This document shows, piece by piece, positions 1-17,929 of a stretch of DNA of 64,000 nt. The stretch comes from Panulirus ornatus. Lineage: Eukaryota; Arthropoda; Malacostraca; Decapoda; Palinuridae. Numbering within the stretch: the stretch's first letter is position 1; each line of letters starts with the position of its first letter. A program made the position numbers and the translations under genes. The notes beneath the pieces were generated by a model, which had not been told where the DNA came from, did not search any database, and saw only the letters and a program-made list of their open reading frames with translations. Location of the stretch: the NCBI RefSeq assembly GCF_036320965.1, contig NC_092262.1:2710253-2774252 (forward strand), read 5' to 3'.

Positions 1-1012
1 ACCTGCTGCCTTGCCGGCTTTCATCTTCCGCAAAGCTTTCACTACCTCTTCTCTGTTTACCAAATCATTTTCCCTAACCCTCTCACTTTGCACACCACCT
101 CGACCAAAACACCCTATATCTGCCACTCTATCATCAAACACATTCAACAAACCTTCAAAATACTCACTCCATCTCCTTCTCACATCACCACTACTTGTTA
201 TCACCTCCCCATTTGCGCCCTTCACTGAAGTTCCCATTTGCTCCCTTGTCTTACGCACCTTATTTACCTCCTTCCAGAACATCTTTTTATTCTCCCTAAA
301 ATTTAATGATAGTCTCTCACCCCAACTCTCATTTGCCCTTTTTTTCACCTCTTGCACCTTTCTCTTGACCTCCTGTCTCTTTCTTTTATACATCTCCCAC
401 TCAATTGCATTTTTTCCCTGCAAAAATCGTCCAAATGCCTCTCTCTTCTCTTTCACTAATACTCTTACTTCTTCATCCCACCACTCACTACCCTTTCTAA
501 TCAACCCACCTCCCACTCTTCTCATGCCACAAGCATCTTTTGCGCAATCCATCACTGATTCCCTAAATACATCCCATTCCTCCCCCACTCCCCTTACTTC
601 CATTGTTCTCACCTTTTTCCATTCTGTACTCAGTCTCTCCTGGTACTTCCTCACACAGGTCTCCTTCCCAAGCTCACTTACTCTCACCACACTCTTCACC
701 CCAACATTCACTCTTTTTTTTCTGAAAACCCATACAAATCTTCACCTTAGCCTCCACAAGATAATGATCAGACATCCCTCCAGTTGCACCTCTCAGCACA
801 TTAACATCGAAAAGTCTCTCTTTCGCACGCCTGTCAATTAACACGTAATCCAATAACGCTCTCTGGCCATCTCTCCTACTTACATAAGTATACTTATGTA
901 TATCTCGCTTTTTAAACCAGATATTCCCAATCATCAGTCCTTTTTCAGCACATAAATCTACAAGCTCTTCACCATTTCCATTTACAACACTGAACACCCC
1001 ATGTATACCATG
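1..1012 (-). mobile_element. RL-A LINE copy 1, internal fragment
   Basis: Reading the minus strand from 1012 gives the second half of an APE-type endonuclease followed by the endonuclease-RT linker, about residues 175 to 505 of the 998-residue RL-A protein. Visible endonuclease motifs are the LDYVLIDRR block and the catalytic SDH near 760-780. A T-run near 712-722 is one base longer than in other copies and shifts the frame, so the open frame at 674-997 ends early. The fragment runs off the window start at the AGKAAG part of the RT. Its 5' truncation abuts a (TA)n tract. It is non-functional as seen. Confidence 0.85.
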
Positions 1013-1530
<518 letters not shown>

Positions 1531-4376
1531 GGTTCAATCAATGACAGCACGTCGACCCCGGTATAGCACATCGTTCCAATTCACTTTATTCCTTGCACGC
1601 CTTTCACCCTCTTGCATCCTCAGGCCCCGATCACTCAAAATCTTTTTCACTCTATCTTTCCACCTCCAATTCGGTCTCCCACTTAACCTCGTTGCCTCCT
1701 CCTCTGACACATATATCCTCTTGGTCAATCTTTCCTCACTCATTCTCTCCATGTGACGAAACCATTTCAAAACACCGTCTTCTGCTCTCTCAACCACACT
1801 CTTTATATTACCACACATCTCTGTTACCATTTCATTACTTACTCGATGAAACGATCTCATACCACATATTGTCCTCAAACATCTCATTTCCAGAACATCC
1901 ACCCTCCACCCAACTCTATCTATAGCCCACGCCTCGCAACCATATAACACTGATGGAACCACTAATCCTTCAAACATACCCATTTTTTCATTCCAAGATA
2001 ACGTTCTCGACTTCCACACATTTTTCAAAGCTCCCAGAACTTTCGCCCCCTCCCCACCCTACGATTCACTTACGCTTCCATGGTTCCAACCGCTGCCAAA
2101 TCCACTCCCAGATATCTAAAACGCTTTACTTCCTCTAGTTTTTTCCATTCAAACTTCCGTCCCAAATGACTTGTCCCTCAACCCTACTGTATCTAATAAC
2201 CTTGCTCGTATTCAAATTTACCCTCAGCTATCTTCCTTCACATACTTTGCCAAACTCAGTCACCAGCTTCTGCAGTTTCTCACACGAATCAGCCACCAGC
2301 GCTGTATCATCAGCGAACAACAACTGACTCACTTTCCAAACTCTCTCATCCACAACAGACTGCATACTTGCCCCTCTTTCCAAAACTCTTCCATTCACCT
2401 CCCTAACAAACCCATCCATAAACAAATTAAACAACCATGGAGACATCACACACCCCTGCCGCAAAGCAACATTCACTGAGAACCAATCACTTTCGTCTCT
2501 TCCTATACGTACACATGCGTTATATCCTCGATAGAAACTTTTTACTGCTTCTAACAACTTACCTTCCACACCATATATTCTTAATACCTTCCACAGAGCA
2601 TCTCTATCAAATCTATCATATGCCTTTTGCAGATCCATAAATGGTACAAATATATCCATTTGCTTTTCTAAGTATTTCTCACATGCATTTTTTAAAGCAA
2701 ACACTTGGTGCACACATCCTCTACCTCTGAAACCACACTGCTCTTCCCCAATCTGATTATCTGTACATGCCTTCACCCTCTCAATCAATATCTTCCCATA
2801 TAATTTCCCAGGAATACTCAACAGACTTATACCTCTGCAATTTGAGCACTCACTCTTATCCCCTTTGCCTTTGTACAATGGCAGTATGAAGCATTTCGCC
2901 AGTCCTTAGGCACCTCACCATGAGTCACTCTTACATTGAATAACCTTACCTACTAGTCAACAATACAGTAACCCATTTTTTAATACATTCCACTGCAATA
3001 CCATCCTAACCCGCAGCCTAGCTGGCTTTCATCTTTCGCAAAGCTTTTACTACCTCTTCTCTGATTACCAAATCATTTTTCCTAACCCTCTCACTTTGCA
3101 CACCACCTCGACCAAAACACCCTATATCTGCCACTCTATCATCAAACACATTCAACAAACCTCAAAATACTCACTCCATCTCCTCACATCACCACTACTT
3201 GTTATTACTTTCCCATCAGCCCCCTTCACTAATGTTCCCATTTGTTCCCTCTTCTTACGCACTTTATTTAAATTCTTCCAAAACATCTTTTTATTCTCCC
3301 TAAAATTTGATGATACTCTCTCACCCCAACTCTCATTTCCCTCTTTCTCACCTCTTCCACCTTTCTCTTGACCTCCTTCCACTTTCTTTTATACATCGCC
3401 CAGTCATTTGCATTATTTCCCTGCAAAAATCGTTCAAATGCCTATCTCCTCTCTTTCGCTAATAATCTTACTTCTTCATCTCACCACTCACTACCCTTGC
3501 TAATCCGCCCTCCTCCCACGCTTCTCATTCCACAAGCATGTTTTCCACAAGCCATTACTGCTTCCCTAAATACGTCCCATTCCTCCTCCACTCCCCTTGC
3601 GTCCTTTGTTCTCACGTTTTTCCAATCTGTACTCAGTCTCTCCTGGTACTTCCTCATACAAGTCTCCTTCCCAAGCTCACTTACTCTCACTACTCTCTTC
3701 ACCCGGACACTCCCTCTTCTCTTCTGAAAACCTCTACAAATCTTCATATTTGCCTCCACAAGATAATGATTAGACATCCCTCCAGTTGCACCTCTAAGCA
3801 CATTAACATCCAAAACTCTCTATTTCGCGCGCCTATCAATTAACGCGTAATCAAATAACACTCTCTGGCCTCTCTCCTACTTACATACGTACACTTATGT
3901 ATATTTCTTTTTTTTAAACCAGGTATTCCAAATTACCAGTCCTCTTTAAGCACATAAATGTACAAGCTATTCACCATTCCCATTTACAACACTAGACTCC
4001 CCATGTACACCAATTATTCCCTCAACTGCTACATTACTCACCTTTGCACTCAAATCATCCATCACTACAACGTGGTCTCGTGCATCATAACTACTAACAC
4101 ACTCACTCAGCTGCTCCTAAAACACTTGCCTCTCATGATCTTTCTTTTCATGCCCAGGTGCATATGCACCAATAATCTCCCATATCTTTCCATCCACTTT
4201 CAGTTTTATCCATATCAATCTAGAGTTTACTTTCTTACATATCAATCTAGAGTTTACTTTCTTACACACTATCACATACTCCCACCACTCCTGTTTCAGG
4301 AGTGGTGCTACTCCTTCGCTTGCTCTTATCCTCTCACTAAACTCTGACTTTACTCCAAAGACACTTTCCTAAATGC
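1531..4376 (-). pseudogene. RL-B LINE coding remnant (endonuclease-RT)
   Basis: Minus-strand remains of the same single-ORF architecture as RL-A but clearly diverged. Frames at 1534-2028 give the C-terminal region ([11 protein letters not shown] block, then [20 protein letters not shown]). 2228-2878 gives the RT with YRG-like, [25 protein letters not shown] and [10 protein letters not shown] motifs. 3152-3382 is linker and 3481-3813 the end of the endonuclease. Frameshifts and stops separate all of these. Near 4207-4260 an in-frame 27-nt tandem duplication repeats nine residues (CKKVNSRLI); the same duplication is in the right arm. The N-terminal start is missing: similarity ends near 4376 at the PLE. 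Confidence 0.85.
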
Positions 4377-6150
4377 ACTTTCGTGTAATAATCACATCAT
4401 TAGGGAGACACAAGAGAGAAATATAACAGTCAGTTGATATACAACAAAGCTATGACCTCATTTGGTAAACATGCGATTGTCTGAGACAGACAACGAGCGT
4501 ATCATCAAATAATCGTTTTACAAATTTAATTAACAACAAAGATATCTAATTTGTATGGACCATAACTGATATTGAGATTATGATTATTTGAATATATAAT
4601 GATAGAAGATTCAATGTATTTCTCGTGGTAATAGAGTTAGAGATGATAACTGAGATGGCATTACTTTAGTCAATAGAATGATCATAGTTTTTAACGAGAT
4701 TTTAAACAAGGCTTTTGATTCTTGTCCCGTTATTATACTATATTTATGTTCCTTAGGTTTAACTGAAAGATCCTTACCGGTCTGCCCAACATAAAATTAT
4801 CACAATTTCTACATGGCACTTTATATATGCACCCAGGAGAATTCTCTGTTGAATTCCTGATTAACATGTTTCTCATAGTAGTATTGTTGCTGAAGGCAAC
4901 ATTTACATTAAAGGGTTTAAGCAACATGGGAAGTAGAGCAAATTTACCATCAAAAGTGATAACTAAAAGATTCTTGGTGTCAATGGAAGGTTTGAGCTCA
5001 ACTCTGTATAATGATTTCTTTGCTAACTTAAGGGATTTATCAATAAAAGATCTAGGGTACTTTAACTTAGATCCAATAGAATATATCTTCTCAAACTCAT
5101 CATCAATAAACTCTGGATTGCAAATTCGTAATGCCGTAAGGAACATAGATTGAAATGATGATAATCTAACTCTCTCATGTTTAGATGAGTAAAAATGGAT
5201 ATATAAGTATACATTGGTAGGTTTTCTGTATATGCTAAGCTTAAACCTGTTTCCTTGCCTATGGATCATGAAATCTAAAAATGGTGACATACCATTATTT
5301 TCATTTTCTACTGTAAATTTGATGGAAAGTACTATATTGTTAAGAAAAGGGAGAAATATTTGTAAATTTTCATTTGTCGGCCAAACACAAAGAACATCAT
5401 CCACATTCCTAAACCAAATTGCATTAAAAGGTGAGATATCCTTTAGTAATTTTGTTTAAAAAAATTCCATATAAAGATTACTTAGTACAAGGGAAAGAGG
5501 GTTACCCATTGCCATACCAAATTTTTCAGCATAATCTCCATTGAATTAAAATACACAGTCTTTATACAAAATTTTATCAGTTCAATGAAAACAGACTTTG
5601 AAACTTGTAAATGAATATCATCAAGTACATCAAACAAATATTTGAAAGGTCATCAATCGGACCTTTTGTGAAAAGTGAGGAAACATCAAAGCTAACTAGT
5701 GTGAAATCAAAATTAACATTGATACTGTTAAGCTTGTTAATTAAATTTACTTTGTTCGTGATATTAGATATCTTGATATTTGATATCTTACCCACTAAAG
5801 AGCTTAATAAAGAAACTAGCGAGTTTGACATTTCACATGTGATGGAGCATACTGAACTCACTATAGGTCTTGCTGCTAAAATCTCTTTATGTGTTTTGAT
5901 AAGTCCATACATACATGGCACTGGATGGGACAAAGATGACAAACTTTTGATAAGAGAACTATTACCCTTCAATAACAACTCCATTCTGTATTGAAATGGG
6001 AATTAAAAGCTTATAGAAGATTTTTACTGAGTTTACAATTCGTTGTGTCATCATTTATAATATCATTCACTTTAGATAAATAGTTACTTTTGTCTAAAAT
6101 CACAACAGTGTTAGCCTTCTCTGCTTTAGTAATATGTATAAGCAATATAT
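4377..6150 (-). pseudogene. Penelope-like element remnant (RT plus GIY-YIG)
   Basis: Minus-strand blocks match the Penelope-like RT order. First is the TKAEKANTVVILDK segment near 6090-6130, then YGLIKTHK...ARPIVSS at 5577-5984 with the VSFDVSSLFT block, then the GMAMGNPLS block near 5500-5525. At 5396-5407 the catalytic motif expected as YVDD reads NVDD. The frame at 4733-5404 carries the downstream FLDFMIHR...SIYRKPTNVY segment and ends in CIYKVPCRNC, the start of a GIY-YIG nuclease. A single-base loss near 4795 shifts the frame before the nuclease GQTG block. The 3' UTR-like sequence runs 4377-4732. It is 5'-truncated and inactive by these changes. Confidence 0.85.
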
Positions 6151-6159
6151 ATATGTATA

Positions 6160-6519
6160 TATAGCCTAGCGGTAGCATTCCCGCCTGTTGCACAGGGGTC
6201 CCGGGTTCGATCGTGGCTGTGGTCGTGGTTCGTATGTTCTATGAAGGTGAGCTTTCCAATGCATTTTATTTTTGTATTCATATACCTCCGCGTTGTACTT
6301 AGGTTCGGAAAACTGCTATCTGCTGGCTATGTGCGCTTACTGGGAAATGTTTGTTGTACACCACGTTGGTCAACAAAGTGAGACGAAGGGTATTTGAGTA
6401 CATATTATTCGAATAGTTATTTCTTATTAGCCAGGCACATAGCCTAGCGGCAGCGTCCCTGCCTTTTGTACAAGTGTCCCGGGTTCCATCCTAGCTCTTG
6501 GGGGATCGTATGATATTTC

Positions 6520-6520
<1 letters not shown>
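6160..6520 (+). mobile_element. tRNA-derived SINE with two tRNA-like heads
   Basis: Two tRNA-like heads lie about 278 bases apart in the same orientation. Head 1 has an A-box-like TAGCCTAGCGG at 6162-6172 and a B-box-like GGTTCGATC at 6204-6212. Head 2 has the same A box at 6440-6450 and a mutated B box GGTTCCATCC at 6482-6491. Between them is a body of about 225 bases. I could not fold a convincing acceptor stem or assign an anticodon, so these are SINE promoter heads and not tRNA genes. A reverse-complement version is at 48366-48725. Confidence 0.7.

Positions 6521-6522
<2 letters not shown>

Positions 6523-6600
<78 letters not shown>
6523..6600. repeat. (TA)n microsatellite
   Basis: About 78 bases of TA dinucleotide directly after the SINE. 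It marks the inner end of the left inverted-duplication arm. Confidence 0.97.
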
Positions 6601-7175
<575 letters not shown>

Positions 7176-7180
<5 letters not shown>

Positions 7181-7262
7181 ATATGTATGTGTGTGTGTGT
7201 GTGTGTATATGTGCGTATGTATGTGTATGTGTGTGTATGTGTATATGTATATATATATGTAT
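7176..7262. repeat. (TG)n/(TA)n compound microsatellite
   Basis: Alternating TATATG, TGTGTG and TATG runs follow the 225-bp repeat and lead into the RL-A leader. Confidence 0.9.
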
Positions 7263-7263
7263 A

Positions 7264-7386
7264 TTATCCCTGGGGATAGGGGTGAAAGAATACTTCCCAC
7301 GTATTCCTGGCGTGTCGTAGAAAGCGACTAGAGGGGACGGGAGCAGGGGGCCAGAAATCCTCCCCTCCTTGTATTAACTTTCTAAA
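7264..7386 (+). mobile_element. RL-A copy 2, 5' leader
   Basis: It begins with the small inverted repeat TATCCCTGGGGATA and runs to the ATG at 7387. The same leader precedes the best copy at 22942-23061. The first ~130 bases of the short RLN element are a variant of this leader, extending through the start codon region. It may hold the element's promoter, but I see no TATA box and the promoter role is inference. Confidence 0.8.
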
Positions 7387-10380
7387 ATGGGAAACAGAAG
7401 AAGGAGTCAAGCGGGGAGTGCTCATCCTCCTCGAAGGCTCAGAGTGGGGTGCCTAAATGTGTGTGGATGTAACCAAAATGTGAAAAAAGGAGAGATAGGT
7501 AGTATGTTTGAGGAAAGGAACCTGGATGTTTTGGCTCTGAGTGAAACGAAGCTCAAGGGTAAAGGGGAAGAGTGGTTTGGGAATGTCTGGGGAGTAAAGT
7601 CAGGGGTTAGTGAGAGGACAAGAGCAAGGTAAGGAGTACCAATACTCCTGAAACAGGAGTTGTGGGAGTATGTGATAGAGTGTAAGAAAGTAAATTCTCG
7701 ATTAATATGGGTAAAACTGAAAGTTGATGGAGAGAGCTAGGTGATTATTGGTGCATATGCACCTGGGCATGAGAAGAAAGATCAAGAGAGGCAAGTGTTT
7801 TGGGAGCAGCTGAATAAGTGTGTTAGTGGTTTTGATGCACGAGACCGGGTTATAGTGATGGGTGATTTGAATGCAAAGGTGAGTAATGTGGCAGTTGAGG
7901 GAATAATTGGTATACATGGGGTGTTCAGTGTTGTAAATGGAAATGGTGAAGAGCTTGTAGATTTATGTGCTGAAAAAGGACTGATGATTGGGAATACCTG
8001 GTTTAAAAAGCGAGATATACATAAGTATACTTATGTAAGTAGGAGAGATGGCCAGAGAGCGTTATTGGATTACGTGTTAATTGACAGGCGTGCGAAAGAG
8101 AGACTTTTGGATGTTAATGTGCTGAGAGGTGCAACTGGAGGGATGTCTGATCATTATCTTGTGGAGGCTAAGGTGAAGATTTGTATGGGTTTTCAGAAAA
8201 GAAGGGTGAATGTTGGGGTGAAGAGGGTGGTGAGAGTAAGTGAGCTTGAGAAGGAGACCTGTGTGAGGAAGTACCAGGAGAGACTGAGTACAGAATGGAA
8301 AAGGGTGAGAACAATGGAAGTAAGGGGAGTGGGGGAGGAATGGGATGTATTTAGGGAATCAGTGATGGATTGCGCAAAAGATGCTTGTGGCATGAGAAGA
8401 GAGGGAGGTGGGTTGATTAGAAAAGGTAGTGAGTGGTTCGATGAAGAAGTAAGAGTATTAGTGAAAGAGAAGAGAGAGGCATTTGGACGATTTTTGCGGG
8501 GAAAAAAATGCAATTGAGTGGGAGATGTATAAAAGAAAGAAACAGGAGGTCAAGAGAAAGGTGCAAGAGGTGAAAAAAAGGGCAAATGAGAGTTGGGGTG
8601 AGAGAGTATCATTAAATTTTAGGGAGAATAAAAAGATGTTCTGGAAGGAGGTAAATAGGGTGCGTAAGACAAGGGAGCAAATGGGAACTTCAGTGAAGGG
8701 CGCAAATGGGGAGGTGATAACAAGTAGTGGTGATGTGAGAAGGAGATGGAGTAAGTATTTTGAAGGTTTGTTGAATGTGTTTGATGATAGAGTGGCAGAT
8801 ATAGGGTGTTTTGGTCGAGGTGGTGTGCAAAGTGAGAGGGTTAGGGAAAATGATTTGGTAAACAGAGAAGAGGTAGTGAAAGCTTTGCGGAAGATGAAAG
8901 CCGGCAAGGCAGCAGGTTTGGATGGTATTGCAGTGGAATTTATTAAAAAAGGGGGTGACTGTATTGTTGACTGGTTGGTAAGGTTATTTAATGTATGTAT
9001 GACTCATGGTGAGGTGCCTGAGGATTGGCGGAATGCGTGCATAGTGCCATTGTACAAAGGCAAAGGGGATAAGAGTGAGTGCTCAAATTACAGAGGTATA
9101 AGTTTGTTGAGTATTCCTGGTAAATTATATGGGAGGGTATTGATTGAGAGGGTGAAGGCATGTACAGAGCATCAGATTGGGGAAGAGCAGTGTGGTTTCA
9201 GAAGTGGTAGAGGATGTGTGGATCAGGTGTTTGCTTTGAAGAATGTATGTGAGAAATACTTAGAGAAGCAAATGGATTTGTATGTAGCATTTATGGATCT
9301 GGAGAAGGCATATGATAGAGTTGATAGAGATGCTCTGTGGAAGGTATTAAGAATATATGGTGTGGTAGGAAAGTTGTTAGAAGCAGTGAAAAGTTTTTAT
9401 CGAGGATGTAAGGCATGTGTACGTGTAGGAAGAGAGGAAAGTGATTGGTTCTCAGTGAATGTAGGTTTGCGGCAGGGGTGTGTGATGTCTCCATGGTTGT
9501 TTAATTTGTTTATGGATGGGGTTGTTATGGAGGTAAATGCAAGAGTTTTGGAAAGAGGGGCAAGTATGAAGTCTGTTGGGGATGAGAGAGCTTGGGAAGT
9601 GAGTCAGTTGTTGTTCGCTGATGATACATCGCTGGTGGCTGATTCATGTGAGAAACTGCAGAAGCTGGTGACTGAGTTTGGTAAAGTGTGTGGAAGAAGA
9701 AAGTTAAGAGTAAATGTGAATAAGAGCAAGGTTATTAGGTACAGTAGGGTTGAGGGTCAAGTCAATTGGGAGGTGAGTTTGAATGGAGAAAAACTGGAGG
9801 AAGTGAAGTGTTTTAGATATCTGGGAGTGGATCTGGCAGCGGATGGAACCATGGAAGCGGAAGTGGATCATAGGGTGGGGGAGGGGGGGAAAATTCTGGG
9901 GGCCTTGAAGAATGTGTGGAAGTCGAGAACATTATCTCGGAAAGCAAAAATGGGTATGTTTGAAGGAATAGTGATTCCAACAATGTTGTATGGTTGCGAG
10001 GCGTGGGCTATGGATAGAGTTGTGCGCAGGAGGATGGATGTGCTGGAAATGAGATGTTTGAGGACAATGTGTGGTGTGAGGTGGTTTGATCGAGTGAGTA
10101 ACGTAAGGGTAAGAGAGATATGTGGAAATAAAAAGAGGGTGGTTGAGAGAGCAGAAGAGGGTGTTTTGAATTGGTTTGGGCACATGGAGAGGATGAGTGA
10201 GGAAAGATTGACCAAGAGGATATATGTGTCGGAGGTGGAGGGAACAAGAAGAGGGAGACCAAATTGGAGGTGGAAAGATGGAGTGAAAAAGATTTTGTGA
10301 GATCGGGGCCTGAACATGGAGGAGGGTGAAAGGAGGGCAAGGAATAGAGTGAATTGGAGCGATGTGGTATACCGGGGTTG
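7387..10380 (+). pseudogene. RL-A copy 2 coding region, broken
   Basis: A near full-length RL-A ORF of about 998 codons from ATG 7387 to the TGA after YRG near 10380. Endonuclease motifs ([30 protein letters not shown]) and RT motifs ([38 protein letters not shown]) are present. It is broken by TAA at 7630-7632, TAG at 7738-7740 (a lost Trp codon), one extra A in the run near 8504-8510, and TGA at 10298-10300. The longest open stretch (8483-10300) holds the whole RT. The single ORF, APE endonuclease and short 3' tail suggest the RTE group; clade assignment is provisional. Confidence 0.88.
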
Positions 10381-10590
10381 ACGTGCTGTCAGTGGATTGA
10401 ATCAAGGCATGTGAAGCGTCTGGGGTAAGCTATGGAAAGCTGTGTAGGTATGTATATTTGCGTGTGTGGACGTATGTATATACATGTGTATTGGGGGGGT
10501 TGGGCCATTTCTTTCGTCTGTTTCCTTGCGCTACCTCGCAAGCGCGTGAGACAGCGACAAAGTATAAAAAAAAAAGAAAAAAATATATAT
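10381..10590 (+). mobile_element. RL-A copy 2, 3' UTR and A-rich tail
   Basis: The short RL-A 3' UTR runs through a GT/TA-rich stretch and a G-run to the terminal CTACCTCGC...GCGTGAGACAGCGACAAAGTATA block, then A-rich sequence. The CTCGC/GCGxG segments can form a short hairpin near the end. About 20 bases later the tail of copy 3 begins on the other strand. Confidence 0.82.
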
Positions 10591-10611
10591 TTTTATATTA
10601 TTTTTTTCATT

Positions 10612-14030
<3,419 letters not shown>

Positions 14031-15118
14031 TGTCTCCGTGGTTGTTTGATTTGTTTATGGATGGGGTTGTTAGGGAGGTGAAAACAAGAGTTTTGGAAAG
14101 AGGGGCAAGTATGAAGTCTGTTGGGGATGAGACAGCTTGGGAAGTGAGTCAGTTGTTGTTCGCTGATGATACAGCGCTGGTGGCTGATTCATGTGAGAAA
14201 CTGCAGAAGCTGGTGACTGAGTTTGGTAAAGTGTGTGAAAGAAGAAAGTTAAGAGTAAATGTGAAAAAGAGCAAGGTTATTAGGTACAGTAGGGTTGAGG
14301 GTCAAGTCAATTGGGAGGTGAGTTTGAATGGAGAAAAACTGGAGGAAGTGAAGTGTTTTAGATATCTGGGAGTGGATCTGGCAGCGGATGGAACCATGGA
14401 AGCGGAAGTGGATCATAGGGTGGGGGAGGGGGCGAAAATTCTTGGAGCCTTGAAGAATGTGTGGAAGTCGAAAACATTATCTCGGAAAGCAAAAATGGGT
14501 ATGTTTGAAGGAATAGGGGTTCCAACAATGTTGTATGGTTGCGAGACGTGGGCTATGGATAGAGTGGTGAGCAGGAGGATGGATGTGCTGGAAATGAGAT
14601 GTTTGAGGACAATTTGTGGTGTGAGGTGGTTTGATCGAGTAAGTAACGTAAGGGTAAGAGAGATGTGTGGAAATAAAAAGAGCGTGGTTGAGAGAGCAGA
14701 AGAGGGTGTTTTCAAATGGTTTGGGTACATGGAGAGAATGAGTGAGGAAAGGTTGACCAAGAGGATATATGTGTCGGAGGTGGAGGGAACGAGGAGAAGA
14801 GGGAGAACAAATTGGAGGTGGAAAGATGGAGTGAAAAAGATTTTATGTGATCGGGGCCTGAACATGCAGGAGGGTGAAAGGAGGGCAAGGAATAGAGTGA
14901 ATTGGAGCGATGTGGTATACCGGGATTGACGTGCTGTCAGTGGATTGAATCAGGGCATGTGAAGCGTCTGGGGTAAACCATGGAAAGCTGTGTAGGTATG
15001 TATATTTGCGTGTGTGGACGTATGTATATACATGTGTATGGGGGTGGGTTGGGCCATTTCTTTCGTCTGTTTCCTTGCGCTACCTCGCAAGCGCGGGAGA
15101 CAGCGACAAAGCAAAAAA
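14031..15118 (+). mobile_element. RL-A copy 4, 3' third only
   Basis: It starts at the SPWLF part of the RT (about residue 701) immediately after (TA)n. It is open through FADD and the C-terminal region to TGA at 14927-14929, where the last residue is Asp in place of Gly. The 3' UTR follows to 15118, ending in the GACAGCGACAAAG block and A-run. The roughly 299-codon open frame has no endonuclease and no RT front half, so it cannot be active alone. Confidence 0.88.
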
Positions 15119-15120
15119 AA

Positions 15121-15169
<49 letters not shown>

Positions 15170-15204
15170 TAGATAGATAGATAGATAGATACATATATAT
15201 ATAT
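15119..15204. repeat. (TA)n with (TAGA)n microsatellite
   Basis: A TA run is followed by about six TAGA units near 15166-15190 and a short TA run. It forms the 3' tail of copy 4. Confidence 0.95.
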
Positions 15205-15431
<227 letters not shown>

Positions 15432-15444
15432 ATACTCACTTTAT

Positions 15445-16853
<1,409 letters not shown>

Positions 16854-16953
16854 NNNNNNNNNNNNNNNNNNNNNNNNNNNNNNNNNNNNNNNNNNNNNNN
16901 NNNNNNNNNNNNNNNNNNNNNNNNNNNNNNNNNNNNNNNNNNNNNNNNNNNNN
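16854..16953. other. Assembly gap (100 N)
   Basis: Exactly 100 N, a conventional placeholder, so the true size is unknown. Confidence 0.99.
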
Positions 16954-17228
16954 ATCAACAATATTATAAAAAAAAGATGTGAGCTTTTGGAAAAGTGCAG
17001 TGGCGGAGGTATAGGCGACATTTAGCAAGCCAGCTTATGTATGCTAAGAGAGCAAGGAAGAAGAGTAACAGGATATGAAAGGTGAAAGATCTTTTGAAAA
17101 GAATATTGCAGACAAGACTGGAGAAAACCAAATATTTTTCATAAAATTCGTCAGAAGCAGATAATCAAATTAACAGAGGATAATTTGCTTAATGTTATTT
17201 AAAGATAGAATATTTGGGGTGATGTAAG
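16954..17228. other. Unassigned AT-rich sequence
   Basis: No repeat family or ORF recognised. The segment near 17000-17200 may be the degraded upstream part of the RT-like fragment that follows. Confidence 0.4.
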
Positions 17229-17440
17229 ATGTATGAAGAAATGAGCTATAGGGTTATGGAAATATCGATCACAAAAAATCTGGAATACTTTATAGAAGGG
17301 AGAAGTTACCTAAGTGATGATCAATTCGGTTTTGGGTCATATATAACGAATATCTTACATTTCTATGAGGTATTGAGCTCTGTCTTAGGCAAAGTAGATT
17401 GTTTTATCATGCTGGCAAAAAGTAGTTGACACTGTACGTA
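17229..17440 (+). pseudogene. Degenerate RT-like fragment of another non-LTR element
   Basis: The frame at 17229-17429 contains NLEYFIEGRSYLSDDQFGF followed by ILHFYEVLSSVLGKVDC. This resembles the segment before RT motif A in jockey/CR1-type RTs, where LSDDQFGFR...GRS is followed by a VDC...D stretch. The motif A aspartate block is not recognisable and the frame ends soon after. It is not RL-A, RL-B or the element at 30597. This rests on family pattern only. Confidence 0.4.
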
Positions 17441-17929
17441 TAGAGCCATCTGTCAGCACCTATGTACACATATGTCATGGTGGCAGCCCCCAGAGACAGA
17501 GAAATTCAGGCACTGTCTACTCTCAAGATGTAACTAATGAAATGTTAGAGACTAGAAGCACATGTATGAAACATTTCCCAAATAACAACATTCATGACAC
17601 TATCAACTTCATAATGGTAAATTGTTGATTCAGTATTTGTAGAGATAGTTTATATTCAACGAGACAGGAACAAATATTGCTACACAAGAGAAGGGACCTT
17701 GGCAACACGCAGACAGGCATAAAGAATCAGATACTCGACACCCACAAGAATAAAACTAGCCAAAATATGTTGTTCAAGTGATTGAGGTAACATATTTTTG
17801 ACCCATCGCCGACAACACCTGTCCCAAACTTGAATAAAAAAATTTCTCTTTTAAAATATACTTTTAAAATGCACCTTTTACACTTTACCGATTGATCAAA
17901 CGTTAATGTCCTCATATTATCGGGCATCT
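17441..17929. other. Unassigned sequence, no gene seen
   Basis: Moderately AT-rich with no open frame I can support and no match to the repeats elsewhere in the window. Confidence 0.5.

Noticed and set aside
11..841. Long plus-strand frame beginning [10 protein letters not shown], repeated opposite many RL-A copies (also 12276, 19702, 29142, 44801, 56578, 59364, 62138)
   Set aside because: It is the exact antisense of the RL-A linker and RT front. Its openness follows from the purine-rich sense strand, and it has no recognisable domain.
4827..5153. Plus-strand frame opposite the PLE
   Set aside because: Shadow of the minus-strand PLE coding sequence, which has clear RT motifs.
6160..6215. 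Functional tRNA gene
   Set aside because: A and B boxes are present but no acceptor stem or clear anticodon arm could be formed, and the same heads sit in a repeated SINE body.
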